64,000 nucleotides of DNA from Nocardia grenadensis NBRC 108939 (GTDB lineage Bacteria; Actinomycetota; Actinomycetes; Mycobacteriales; Mycobacteriaceae): contig NZ_BDCJ01000020.1 of the NCBI RefSeq assembly GCF_001613445.1, forward strand, positions 62,001 to 126,000, written 5' to 3'. The first letter of the stretch is position 1; each line of letters starts with the position of its first letter. Shown one piece after another: positions 1-8,203 of the stretch. Under the pieces are notes generated by a model. The model was not told where the DNA came from. It worked only from the letters and a program-made list of their open reading frames with translations, and did not search any database. A program made the translations under genes and the position numbers.

Positions 1-54
1 GGTCGGCGCCGACGTTGCCGGGAGGTTGGTCGCCGGATCTGGTTCTACGGACAT
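1..54 (-). CDS. Possible N-terminus of a gene running off the left edge
   Basis: An ATG at 54 reads leftwards for 18 open codons (MSVEPDPATNLPATSAPT) to the window edge. The preceding stretch has only a weak GTGAGGCG-like ribosome site. Codon third positions are GC-rich, as expected for this genome, but the piece is too short to assign a family. It could equally be non-coding. Confidence 0.3.
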   Translation of the reverse strand, partial: MSVEPDPATNLPATSAPT

Positions 55-519
55 AACGCCTCACTGGGTGGGGTCTCGGATTCGATGCCGCCGACTCTAT
101 AGCAACGCATCAACTCAGTCTTAATGTCAGTTGTCAATATTCGCACTAGACCTGTTTGTGAAATCTGGACCAAATCACCCCGAAAGCTGACTATAACTGC
201 AGGTAATGAGCCCTTTTGGTAGCTTGTGTGGAAGGTCTTCGTACCCGCGTCGGTGGCATGCGCAGTGATACTGCTCGACTAGCCCGATTGGCGGTCGACG
301 CTACCCGAGACTGCAGGAAATCGGCCGGTTGGTCGTCGCGCGGGAGTACGGTAAGCCATTCGTACGCTGACCCGAAGCGGACTCCGAAGCTCAGGGTTCC
401 CCGGCCTGTGCCCGGCGCTCGAGTGCGGGCTGGACTCGGCTGTGGTCAGGGATTCCCAGTCCGGACGGGCACTTCGATATCTTCGGTTTCCCGCTATCCG
501 AAGGCATCCGGGCCGACCG
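55..519. other. Intergenic stretch with no convincing gene
   Basis: About 465 bases downstream of the XRE/ImmA gene. Positions 100-220 are clearly AT-richer than the surroundings and could hold a promoter for the leftward gene. A short frame around 290-355 contains a protein-like run but has no start and is closed by stops, so it is not called. Confidence 0.5.
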
Positions 520-1641
520 CTATTCGCTACCGACGAGGCGCAGGACTGGCCGCTGATCGGCCTCGCCGAGTAGGTCGCGGACTTGGCCCGGGCTGATTCT
601 GAGGGCTTCGGCGAGGGCGGGGATACCAGCGCCGTGGTCTCCTGCGAGCTCCGCGGCCTTCTTCAGAAGCGTCGGTACCTCTCCCGGGTACGCGCTCGAT
701 GGGTCGGCATGCGGGTCGTTGACCATTGTGAGGCGCTGGTAGGCCCGCCGGGCCGACGACTCGGTGGTGCGCCCGCGCTCGACCATCCTGCGAACCAGTG
801 AATGCGGCGAGACACCCCACGTCCTGCCCAGCCGATCGAGGGCAGCCAAGTCGAGGCGCTGTGGGAGGGCAGCATCCATCGAGGCCGCCGGGGTGAGGAA
901 AGCAGCGGCGAACTCGTCGGCCTCCTTCTCGATGGTCGCGCCGTGCTCACCGGGGCCGGGGTGCAGCAGGAGATGGCCGATTTCATGCGCGATCGAGAAC
1001 CGATGCTTGAACACGTTCTCGGTCCGCCGTGGCGTTGTCACGATGATGGGCCGGTCCACGAGCAGGGCCGAGAAGGCGTCCACCGCGTCGATCTCACCGA
1101 GTGGGCGCACCGCCACGACGATGCCGCGGGACTCGGCCGTAGCAACCAAGTGCTTGACCGGGCCATCTGGCAGACTCCAGTGTCGGCGAAGGAGCTCAGC
1201 GGCCTCCGCCGGTGCAGTGCCGGGCCGGACCACGGGAAGGTCCGCTGCGGGGAGCTTGACGTGCCGCTCCAACGCGAACGTCAGTTCCCACACGAGCGTC
1301 GCCGTGGCCAGTGCTTTCTGGCGGTCGCTCACGCGCGCCGACCGCAAGCTTCGGAAGTGCGCGTTCACGGTGTCGATGCGGACCAGAGGGCGTCCGATAG
1401 AGAAAAAGCTCGGACGAACCTCCAGTACCTTCGCCAGGAGTTCGAGCACGTCGGGACGGGGCGCGTTGACTCCGGCCTCGTACTGGCCGATCGCGGCGGC
1501 CGATACGCCTACCTGGCCGGCCAAGTCCGACTTGGTTATCGAGCGGAAGACACGGGCCTGGGTCAGCCGCGCGGGCTCGAAGCGGCCGTGCATCTGCCCT
1601 GAGCCGGCCGGGGCGAACAGGCTCGGGGTGTCGTCACCCAT
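520..1641 (-). CDS. XRE-family regulator fused to ImmA/IrrE metallopeptidase
   Basis: 373 aa. Residues about 29-75 form an XRE/Cro helix-turn-helix (TKSDLAGQVGVSAAAIGQYE). A zinc peptidase domain follows with HEIGH at about 219-223 and a downstream EKEADEFAAAFL helix supplying the third ligand. Proteins of this ImmA/IrrE type usually control mobile elements, toxin modules or stress genes by cleaving or acting as repressors. The ATG at 1641 was chosen because AGGAGG lies just upstream and because it overlaps the end of the preceding gene by 8 bases (ATGGGTGA), implying translational coupling. A longer frame extends upstream to 1734 but lacks a ribosome site. The family call is firm; the target is unknown. 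Confidence 0.88.
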   Translation of the reverse strand: MGDDTPSLFAPAGSGQMHGRFEPARLTQARVFRSITKSDLAGQVGVSAAAIGQYEAGVNAPRPDVLELLAKVLEVRPSFFSIGRPLVRIDTVNAHFRSLRSARVSDRQKALATATLVWELTFALERHVKLPAADLPVVRPGTAPAEAAELLRRHWSLPDGPVKHLVATAESRGIVVAVRPLGEIDAVDAFSALLVDRPIIVTTPRRTENVFKHRFSIAHEIGHLLLHPGPGEHGATIEKEADEFAAAFLTPAASMDAALPQRLDLAALDRLGRTWGVSPHSLVRRMVERGRTTESSARRAYQRLTMVNDPHADPSSAYPGEVPTLLKKAAELAGDHGAGIPALAEALRISPGQVRDLLGEADQRPVLRLVGSE

Positions 1642-2323
1642 TCGGATCCGTTTCCTCCTGTTCGCGCGGTTCGACGACGGGGCTGACCGGAGTGCCGCTA
1701 TCGAACGATTCGACGTCGAATGCCACATCGGCACTGACGAGCTCCGGTTCCCAGATGCACTCCTGGCCGCTCAGCTGGACGTTATCAGCGTCGTCCAGCA
1801 CGGCGACTGCCCACTCGATCGACTGCAAGTGACGGGGAGTCGACCAGACCATGACGAGTACGACCGGCATCGTATCGTGAACGGTCTCGTATATGGCCTC
1901 TGTCTCGCTCGTCGCGGGACTGTCCTCAGCCGACTCGACCGCGTCAGCGAAACGGGGCTCGAACAGCATCGGTGGAGGCGGCTCGGCAGCGAAGCCGGCC
2001 TTGCGTGTCGGACTCGCGGCGAACTTGCTCACCGCATTCGGGTTGTCCGGGACGCGCCAGACGTAAACCAGGCAGCCGTTGATAACCGGGATCTTGTGAC
2101 CCCCCGGAGTCAGCTTGTACGACTGGAAGCCGATTTTCGTCGCCGCTTCGTGGAAGTCCTCCAACAGGTCTCGCCACTGAGTACTGAATCCGAGCGTGTA
2201 CCGCGACCCTGAGATCTGGTGCCCCTCGGCAAACCGATCGTGCCTGGACCGCACGACTTCGACGAGCAGGGAACGGACGCCGGGAGCGTGGGGCCCGAGA
2301 GCGTCGACTGGTGAGGAAACCAT
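1634..2323 (-). CDS. Hypothetical protein coupled to the XRE/ImmA gene
   Basis: 229 aa, family not recognised. The start at 2323 has a near-perfect AGGAGGT ribosome site. The protein has no signal peptide or membrane segment. Its middle is Pro/Ala-rich (APPPP-like run near residue 115) and its C-terminus is strongly acidic (many Glu/Asp in the last 60 residues). It is first in a two-gene operon with the ImmA-like protease, overlapping it by 8 bases. By analogy with other ImmA-linked pairs it could be the protease substrate, an inhibitor or a toxin, but nothing in the sequence decides this. Confidence 0.72.
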   Translation of the reverse strand: MVSSPVDALGPHAPGVRSLLVEVVRSRHDRFAEGHQISGSRYTLGFSTQWRDLLEDFHEAATKIGFQSYKLTPGGHKIPVINGCLVYVWRVPDNPNAVSKFAASPTRKAGFAAEPPPPMLFEPRFADAVESAEDSPATSETEAIYETVHDTMPVVLVMVWSTPRHLQSIEWAVAVLDDADNVQLSGQECIWEPELVSADVAFDVESFDSGTPVSPVVEPREQEETDPNG

Positions 2324-2609
2324 CGTGGACCTCCTGAATCCGCGTCCGAAGCCACGGATTCGGCCTGGACGCGACTTCATTATTTCACGCCAATCGCGCG
2401 CATCTGCTTCAGTTATCTGATCCGGGGTACGTTGCCCTTGCGTGACCAGGCGGGTCCGGTCGACGGCAATCCTTGCTGGACTATGGATGTCGTGGACGTC
2501 CTCGATATGCCGACCCTCCGAACGCAGGGCCGCGGCTATGGCTGGGTCTCAATGTCGTACTGCTTCGCGAAAGGCTCACCGGTACGAGCGGCAAACCGAA
2601 CCTTTCGGC

Positions 2610-2816
2610 TCAGCGGTGTAGATAAAGGCGTTCGTTGGGGAGGCGGGGTAGACCTGCGGGCGGGCCGGGGACGATGGCGGCGGCGTCGGGGTGGTGGGTG
2701 CGCCATTCGTGGGCGAAGTGGTGGGCTGCGGTGTGGCAGGCGGCGTAGTCGAGGCGGAGGTCGTGGAGGTGGATGCTGAGGTGGAGGTCGGGCTCCTCGG
2801 GGCGGGGTGAGGTCAT
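2610..2816 (-). CDS. Small hypothetical protein, second gene of a two-gene unit
   Basis: 68 aa, His-rich (about a fifth of residues), with no recognised family. The ATG at 2816 overlaps the stop of the upstream gene as ATGA, so the two are probably translationally coupled. Its frame has GC-rich third positions whereas the longer frame upstream in the same phase is a repetitive shadow, which is why the short start was preferred. Actinobacterial accessory regions often carry such small paired genes opposite an HTH regulator, as here. Confidence 0.55.
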   Translation of the reverse strand: MTSPRPEEPDLHLSIHLHDLRLDYAACHTAAHHFAHEWRTHHPDAAAIVPGPPAGLPRLPNERLYLHR

Positions 2817-3208
2817 GGGCGTGGTCCGTGGGTGGGGGTGGCCAGCCAGCCGGTGCGGGCGGTGCAGGCGCGGACGGCGTCGAGGACCGTGTGACCGGAG
2901 GGCCGGAACGGGTTGCGGGGCAGGTGTATCCATCGGCGGAATTGTTCGTCGATATCGGCGGGGGAGGGGAGGGCGATAGTGGCGCCGGGGCGGGTGAGGC
3001 AGATGTCGTGGCGGAACATCTCGGCGAACAGGGCGGTGTCGTCGGGGAGGTCGGGGCGGATGAGGAAGGCCCAGCGGCCGGTGCGCGGATGAGTGAGGGC
3101 GGGTGCGGTGCATCCGATGGCGCCGCGGCGGTGGCTGTGCTGGATGTCGGTGTGGACGGCGCGGCCGTACAGCAGCCCCTGGGCCGGCTCCGGACGGTTC
3201 AGGTTCAT
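2813..3208 (-). CDS. Hypothetical protein divergent from the HTH/DUF3039 module
   Basis: 131 aa, not recognised. The ATG at 3208 was chosen because AGGAG sits eight bases upstream; ATGs at 3214 and 3277 fit less well. It is soluble and rich in Arg, Pro, His and Thr, with a plausible globular core (GRWAFLIRPDLPDDTALFAEMF). It starts 170 bases from the divergent HTH gene at 3378 and is followed by a 68-aa gene through an ATGA overlap. Sharing the intergenic region suggests co-regulation by that HTH protein, which is inference. Confidence 0.6.
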   Translation of the reverse strand: MNLNRPEPAQGLLYGRAVHTDIQHSHRRGAIGCTAPALTHPRTGRWAFLIRPDLPDDTALFAEMFRHDICLTRPGATIALPSPADIDEQFRRWIHLPRNPFRPSGHTVLDAVRACTARTGWLATPTHGPRP

Positions 3209-3283
3209 CGCCATCGCTCCTGGATGTCGGCGAGTGCCGGTGTTCGAGTTCACCGCGGCAGGGTTGTTGCTGATCATTTTGCG

Positions 3284-3312
3284 TTGACGCTGTACTCCGA
3301 GCCGCGTAGTGT
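3284..3312 (+). promoter_or_regulatory. Predicted promoter of the HTH/DUF3039 operon
   Basis: TTGACG (3284-3289), a 17-base spacer, then TAGTGT (3307-3312). Both boxes and the spacing fit a housekeeping sigma promoter reading rightwards into the gene at 3378. Confidence 0.6.
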
Positions 3313-3343
3313 CATTTGTGACATCTGTATCGTCTGTGACATC
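3310..3343 (+). promoter_or_regulatory. Palindrome and direct repeats at the HTH promoter (operator)
   Basis: TGTCA-TTTG-TGACA (3310-3323) is an inverted repeat overlapping the -10 box and start region. TGTGACATC occurs at 3317-3325 and again at 3335-3343, 18 bases apart. The arrangement suggests cooperative autoregulation by the HTH protein encoded just downstream. This is sequence-based inference. Confidence 0.55.
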
Positions 3344-3377
3344 AGATCAGGCCGAACTGAAGGATGAGGAGGTCGCC

Positions 3378-3794
3378 GTGGCTGCCGGGATACGCGAGGT
3401 TAGCGCGACGGGTGCCCCGGCTGAACAGCTGGCCGCCCTGCAATCGTTGATCGATACCCTCGGTCCCTCTGAACTGCGAGAAGCGCTTCGTATGGTTACC
3501 GACAGTGTCGCGTCGGGCGATGGGGTGAACGTCGCAGTGTTCGGTGACACTGCAACCTGCACGCCCGCCGACGCGGCGACGCGGCTCGGCATGAGTCGCA
3601 CCCACCTCTACAAGCTGCTCGACAAAGGAGTCCTGCCCTATCACAACGTCGGCCGCGACCGCCGCCTCTACGTGAAGGACGTCTTCGATTTCGCGGCTGC
3701 TCGCGATCGTGACCGCCACGAGCTCGCCGAACGTTTTGCACGTATGGACCAGGACAACAATGCCGCGCTCGAAGAACTGATGGATGAACTGTAG
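3378..3794 (+). CDS. HTH (excisionase/MerR-like) DNA-binding protein
   Basis: 138 aa from a GTG at 3378 that follows a strong GAGGAGG site; a longer frame back to 3309 would start inside the promoter. Residues about 67-110 form an excisionase-type winged HTH (TPADAATRLGMSRTHLYKLL, then GRDRRLYVKDV). The C-terminal tail is acidic and helical (ALEELMDEL), typical of antitoxins that bind both operator and partner. It is followed after 63 bases by the DUF3039 gene. A role as autoregulator or antitoxin-like partner is inferred from context, promoter repeats and size. Confidence 0.78.
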   Translation: MAAGIREVSATGAPAEQLAALQSLIDTLGPSELREALRMVTDSVASGDGVNVAVFGDTATCTPADAATRLGMSRTHLYKLLDKGVLPYHNVGRDRRLYVKDVFDFAAARDRDRHELAERFARMDQDNNAALEELMDEL

Positions 3795-3857
3795 AACGCA
3801 CAAAGGTTGCGGGGCACTGGGTTTACGCGGTGCCCCGCAGCTGTGCAAAATGGCGTG

Positions 3858-4871
3858 ATGGAACACAACCGGCGAGCGCGACCCACCGTCCGATTGCTGG
3901 CCGAAGACCTGCACGCCAACTGGGAAGACCCTCATTACACGCGTGCGATCGCCGACGGCCGATGGGACACGATCCAGCCTCTCGGCGAGCTACCGCACCC
4001 GCTACTGCGGAAAGCTGCAGCGATGTACGGCCCCGATCCCCGGCAGGATCCGGCGCCCCGTCTGATCGGTTGTTCGGGTGATCTCCGACTCCAGGAACTC
4101 CGTAATGCCCAATGGCGAGCAGGTATCTGGACCGATCCCGCAACCGGCGTCCGCTGGGTGGTGACCGCCGGACTGGCCAAGGGCGACCACCAGGATGACG
4201 ACGACTTCTACAAACTCCTCGGGCGGCAGGTCGCAAGGCCGGATCGGGGGTCGTCCTTGCTGCCCACTTCACAGGATTTCACCCTGCTGAAGCGAGAGAC
4301 TGCTGCCTGGGCACTCACGAGGTGGCACCTCGATATCCAGAATCGTATTGCCGCGGCATTGCGCGGCATTCGGTCGACACGGACAGTGGTAGTCGAACTC
4401 CCTCAGACTCCGTCCAGACAACCCTCCAGGATCGGACGGGTCGAGATCGAGTTCGACGATATTCCCGACGCTGGAACTCCGCGTGAGGAATTTACGCTCA
4501 CCTTCGAACTGGAGCCGGCGCACGAGGCGAGCAGGTGGGGTTGGCTCGCGATGGAGCGTGTTCTGATTTGCGTCGCACCACCCGTACAGGATTGGGATCG
4601 ATATCGGAACCACGCCTGGGTTATCTGCGAGGTCGGCCACCTCGATCGACAAGGCTGGTGCATCGACGCCGCGGATAGTCGGTCGGAGCTTCTGTCCGCC
4701 GAACAAGGCGCGGTGGGGCACTACACGCATTCGGCCCATATCGCCGAGGCCAGCGTGAACGGTACAGCAATCCGGGCGATGTGCGGGGTCGTTTTTGTTC
4801 CGATGCGCGATCCCGACCAGCTGCCGGTATGCCCGCGCTGTGCGGAGCAATTCGCGACTCTTCCGAGTTGA
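3858..4871 (+). CDS. DUF3039-domain protein
   Basis: 337 aa. The last 60 residues match the actinobacterial DUF3039 pattern: HSAHIAEASVNGTAIRAMCG, then VFVPMRDPDQLPVCPRC, with two widely spaced Cys pairs that could bind zinc. The N-terminal 250 residues are not recognised; they contain Trp-rich and DDDDF segments but no clear catalytic motif. The ATG at 3858 (ATGGAACAC) was preferred over an upstream frame start at 3807. It lies downstream of, and probably co-transcribed with, the HTH gene. A toxin or effector role is possible but unproven. Confidence 0.68.
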   Translation: MEHNRRARPTVRLLAEDLHANWEDPHYTRAIADGRWDTIQPLGELPHPLLRKAAAMYGPDPRQDPAPRLIGCSGDLRLQELRNAQWRAGIWTDPATGVRWVVTAGLAKGDHQDDDDFYKLLGRQVARPDRGSSLLPTSQDFTLLKRETAAWALTRWHLDIQNRIAAALRGIRSTRTVVVELPQTPSRQPSRIGRVEIEFDDIPDAGTPREEFTLTFELEPAHEASRWGWLAMERVLICVAPPVQDWDRYRNHAWVICEVGHLDRQGWCIDAADSRSELLSAEQGAVGHYTHSAHIAEASVNGTAIRAMCGVVFVPMRDPDQLPVCPRCAEQFATLPS

Positions 4872-4970
4872 TCTCGACGGAGCGGAGACCGCGGCGGTAG
4901 TCGGACATTTTCGGCGCGGCAGCATCGGGAAACCGGTCGCGAACTGGCGTGAGCCCGATGGGCCGGCCAC

Positions 4971-5822
4971 CTATAAGCCGATTTGAATAGTCCCTGGACC
5001 GTTCACCAAGGTTTCCAATTGACTGAGGGCTTGGCCTGCCAGGAAGGAAATGATCAGGAATCCCCCGAACCGTGATAGCGTCTGATTGCACGCCAGCTTC
5101 CACCATGAGGGTCCGGTCGCCGGCACCTCGCCGGCAGCGACACGGCATATTCCCCACCGTGCGACCATCCAGGCCGCGATGAAAGCAAATGTCGCTGCGA
5201 AGTTCAGCAGGGAATGAGCGTGTTGGCCGCGCCATACGGCAGCGCCCACCAGAACCAGTCCGGAAAGGGCCAGCGCCAGGACCAACCTGGTCGCCTGAAT
5301 GGCCTGTGCCAACTGCTCATTGACTGCTGTGCGGGCCGATGGGCCGGCCGGCACCCGCCAGATCGCACGTAGATCGAGGGCGCCGGCCGCCTGGAGTTGA
5401 TCGCGCAGCTTCCTGAGATCACCTCGGCGAAATGACCACCAGTCGCGCCAGAATTTCGCGACAGCCCGGGGCGGACGGGCGAATCCTCGATGGTACAGCA
5501 AAGACCTGGTTTGCGATTCGTCACGAACGAAGCCCTTCCCGCGAATGTCATCTCGCTCGACCAACGAGCCATTTCGCTTCGTTTGCCAACGCAACCGGCC
5601 GTCTACGGCCTCCCCTCCGCTGCGCTGCTGCCCAGGTCTGTGCTGGTAGCAGCGTCGCCATTCGCCCCGTACCGAACGCCGGCAGGGGACCCCGTCGCGG
5701 GTGCCGGTGTAGTCGCATGTCACCCGCCACACCCGACCTCGCGACCACCACACCATAGTGGCGAGTACCGCCATGAAGACAGGGAAAATGCAGGCGATCG
5801 TAATCGGCCAGGGAACCCCCAT
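4971..5822 (-). CDS. Membrane protein with a Cys/His cluster, function unknown
   Basis: 283 aa from ATG 5822. A first hydrophobic segment lies at about residues 4-24 and three more near the C-terminus (around 175-193, 200-220 and 255-272). Just after the first segment is a Cys/His cluster, C-x10-C-x10-C-x2-H (CDYTGTRDGVPC to CYQH), a spacing that could bind zinc. The centre is Trp/Arg-rich. It converges with the DUF3039 gene. The ribosome site is weak, and an alternative frame extends to 5897. No family was recognised. Confidence 0.62.
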   Translation of the reverse strand: MGVPWPITIACIFPVFMAVLATMVWWSRGRVWRVTCDYTGTRDGVPCRRSVRGEWRRCYQHRPGQQRSGGEAVDGRLRWQTKRNGSLVERDDIRGKGFVRDESQTRSLLYHRGFARPPRAVAKFWRDWWSFRRGDLRKLRDQLQAAGALDLRAIWRVPAGPSARTAVNEQLAQAIQATRLVLALALSGLVLVGAAVWRGQHAHSLLNFAATFAFIAAWMVARWGICRVAAGEVPATGPSWWKLACNQTLSRFGGFLIISFLAGQALSQLETLVNGPGTIQIGL

Positions 5823-6103
5823 GGGCTCACTTTGTCGAGGAAGTTGGCGAGCAGTTCGAGCAGTCGTACCAGGTGATTGAAGACCTCGCCCATGCATCGA
5901 GGCTACCGAGCGCGTGATCGACGCCGCATCGCTTTCGTCCGGTTGCTAGTGGCCAAATGCCTATGCACACAATGAGTTTCGACCGACTGATGCTGGCTGA
6001 GGGTTTGCTCCACCGCGGTATATGACTGATTTGGCGGCGGCCGTCGGTCAATACCGTGCGGCCTGAACCGGTTCTCGGGGCGACAGCTGTTCAGGCCGAC
6101 AGA

Positions 6104-8203
6104 TCATTTGGTACTCGCTACCTTTGTTCGCTCTGCGAGGGCGGATCGTGCACGGGACGTGTCGGACATGCGGGCGGTGAGGGTGGCGTGGGCGAGACCT
6201 TTGGGAAGGGCGGCCGAGAACTTCAAACCCTGAAGCGCATTGCTGTCGACCTCGGGCTGCGGGCCGCCGCCGACGGACCGCAGCCTGGACAGGCCCGCCC
6301 GGATATCCGCGACCGTTAGGTCAGGGTGGAGACGTAGCGATTCGGCGCCGATCCGCTGCCGGGTCGGTACCAGGTCGGTTGCCCAGGCTGCCAGCGTGCG
6401 ATTCACTTTGCTGCCGGCCCAGGTCCACCAGTGCCAATCCTCCCGCCGATTGCGGACGATCAGGAATGCCCCGTCCGCGACGTGTTCGGCGCGGACCAGC
6501 CGCTGGTCGGCGAGGGTCGCCGCGGCCCGTTTCGTCAGGGTGACGCCGGTGGGGAGGGCGCCGAGTAGAACGTCTCTGACACCGCGGGTGATCGCGAACG
6601 AGGCGCCGTCCGGGACCGAACTCCATTTTGCGCGGCCCGGGATGTCGGTGGTTTCGACGTAGACCTGGCGGCGTTTCCAGTCGATATGGGTGACTTGCCA
6701 GGATCGGCCGGCGAGCAGCAGGATTCGTGGGTCTTCGATGGGGTCGGTGAGGACGGCGGTGCCGACGGTGCCGATTTCCTGGCGTCCGGCGAATACCGTG
6801 AACTCCGGGGCGGCGGTGAAGACGGCGAGTAGATCCATGAAATGGCGCCGTCCGAAGTGTTTCTCGGCTTCGGGTCCGATGAAGGCGCTGCCGGCGTCGT
6901 ATTCCAGGAACCCTTCGGTGAGCAGGTGGTCGAAGATTTCCTGTCCGTCGGTGCCGAACAGTGGCAGTGCTCCCCACGCGCTCTGCCACCCGCTCAGGGG
7001 TACGCGGCGGGTTTGTAACGCTGCGGCGAGTATCTGCTGTGCGGCGATATGCCGGGGTTCCGGGGTCGGCACAACGGGCTCGACCCAGCCCGAGGACCAG
7101 CACTGGAGCATTCCGAGTATGTCGAGGACGGCTTGATCGGTGATTCCGAGGAAGAGGCAATTACGGGTCGTTTCGGGCCGGCGTCCGGTGCGGCCGAGGC
7201 GTTGCAAGAACGAGGAGACGGTTCGTGGAGCGTTGATTTGGATGACGCGGTCCAAATCGCCGACGTCGATGCCCAGCTCGAGAGTGGAGGTGGCGACGAT
7301 GACGCAGTCGCGTGTCTCGGCGAACGCCTGTTCCGATTCTCTGCGCTCGGCGGCGGACAGCGACGAGTGCGAGACGAACGTGGTGATCGCGCGTTGTCGG
7401 AGCTGGGCGCCGAGTTCTTCGGCGAGACGGCGGGAGTCGACGAAGACCAGGCGCTTTTCGCCTGCGTGCAGAGCGGCGATGACCTTGGCGGCGTTTTCCA
7501 CGCTACCGACGGAATCGACGGTGATATCAGGGGTGACGGCGCTGCCGGGTACCGCGGGGGACACGACCCGGCCGGGTCCGGTAGCACCGCCCTGCAGCCA
7601 GCCGAGCAGTTCGTCCGGGTTGCCGACCGTGGCGGACATACCGACCCGCTGCAGCCGCCTGCCCAGCAGTGTTTCCAGCCGGGCGAGGACCGCGAGCAGG
7701 TGCCAGCCGCGGTCGTCTCCGGCGAAGGCGTGTACTTCGTCGACCACCACCGCGTGGAGCCCGTTGAGCAGTTCCCCGGCGTCGACGCTTTCGGAGACGA
7801 GCATCGATTCCAGCGACTCGGGGGTGGTGAGCAGGATATCGGGCCGGTCGCGCTTGATCCGCCCACGCACCGACTGGCTTACGTCGCCGTGCCAGGTCAT
7901 CGCCGAGCGGCCGAGCCATTCGGCGTACTCGGCGAGGCGTGGCTGCAGGTTGTTGAGCAGTGCCTTGAGCGGGCAGATGTAGAGCACCGATATGCCGGTC
8001 CAGCGTTCCGACTGCATGCGGGTGAGCAGCGGGAACATCGCGGCTTCGGTTTTGCCGCCGGCGGTGGGCGCGAGCAGGATCGCGTCCGATCCGTTGAGGA
8101 CAGGGGTGACCGCTTCGTCCTGGAGCGTGCGCAGGCCGGGCCAGCCCAGCGTGTTGACGATGTGGTGCTGGAGGCCGGGATCGAGCTTGTCGAATCCCGT
8201 CAC
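6104..8203 (-). CDS. brxHI: Lhr-like superfamily 2 helicase, BREX-2 BrxHI type
   Basis: 699 aa. Helicase motifs are in order: APTAGGKT (Walker A, about 45-52), TTPES, DEVH (155-158), MSAT, STLELGIDVGDLDRVIQ and QRLGRTGRR. A long C-terminal domain follows, as in Lhr-type helicases. BrxHI is the usual last gene of BREX type 2 phage-defence operons, and here it directly follows brxD (stop TAG and start GTG adjacent). Length and order match that system. A stand-alone Lhr-like repair helicase would be the alternative, but the pglZ-brxD neighbours argue for BREX. The expected methyltransferase pglX and the pglW and pglY genes are not in the window. Confidence 0.88.
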   Translation of the reverse strand: MTGFDKLDPGLQHHIVNTLGWPGLRTLQDEAVTPVLNGSDAILLAPTAGGKTEAAMFPLLTRMQSERWTGISVLYICPLKALLNNLQPRLAEYAEWLGRSAMTWHGDVSQSVRGRIKRDRPDILLTTPESLESMLVSESVDAGELLNGLHAVVVDEVHAFAGDDRGWHLLAVLARLETLLGRRLQRVGMSATVGNPDELLGWLQGGATGPGRVVSPAVPGSAVTPDITVDSVGSVENAAKVIAALHAGEKRLVFVDSRRLAEELGAQLRQRAITTFVSHSSLSAAERRESEQAFAETRDCVIVATSTLELGIDVGDLDRVIQINAPRTVSSFLQRLGRTGRRPETTRNCLFLGITDQAVLDILGMLQCWSSGWVEPVVPTPEPRHIAAQQILAAALQTRRVPLSGWQSAWGALPLFGTDGQEIFDHLLTEGFLEYDAGSAFIGPEAEKHFGRRHFMDLLAVFTAAPEFTVFAGRQEIGTVGTAVLTDPIEDPRILLLAGRSWQVTHIDWKRRQVYVETTDIPGRAKWSSVPDGASFAITRGVRDVLLGALPTGVTLTKRAAATLADQRLVRAEHVADGAFLIVRNRREDWHWWTWAGSKVNRTLAAWATDLVPTRQRIGAESLRLHPDLTVADIRAGLSRLRSVGGGPQPEVDSNALQGLKFSAALPKGLAHATLTARMSDTSRARSALAERTKVASTK

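Noticed and set aside
216..596. 126-codon rightward frame near the left end
   Set aside because: It has no ribosome site, its composition is Arg/Gly/Ser noise, and it overlaps the end of the XRE/ImmA gene.
764..2212. Rightward 482-codon frame opposite the XRE/ImmA operon
   Set aside because: The opposite strand encodes clear HTH and HEIGH motifs; this frame is Arg/Ser-rich noise.
2432..2779. 115-codon rightward frame after the 229-aa gene
   Set aside because: Its second half is a GGG/CGG-repeat shadow of the small leftward gene at 2610-2816, and no family is recognised.
5720..5893. 57-aa leftward frame starting MGEVFNHLVRLLELLANFLD, overlapping the start of the membrane protein
   Set aside because: The start is an attractive amphipathic helix, but only the first 25 residues look protein-like and there is no clear ribosome site. 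It could be a small leader but is not supported enough.
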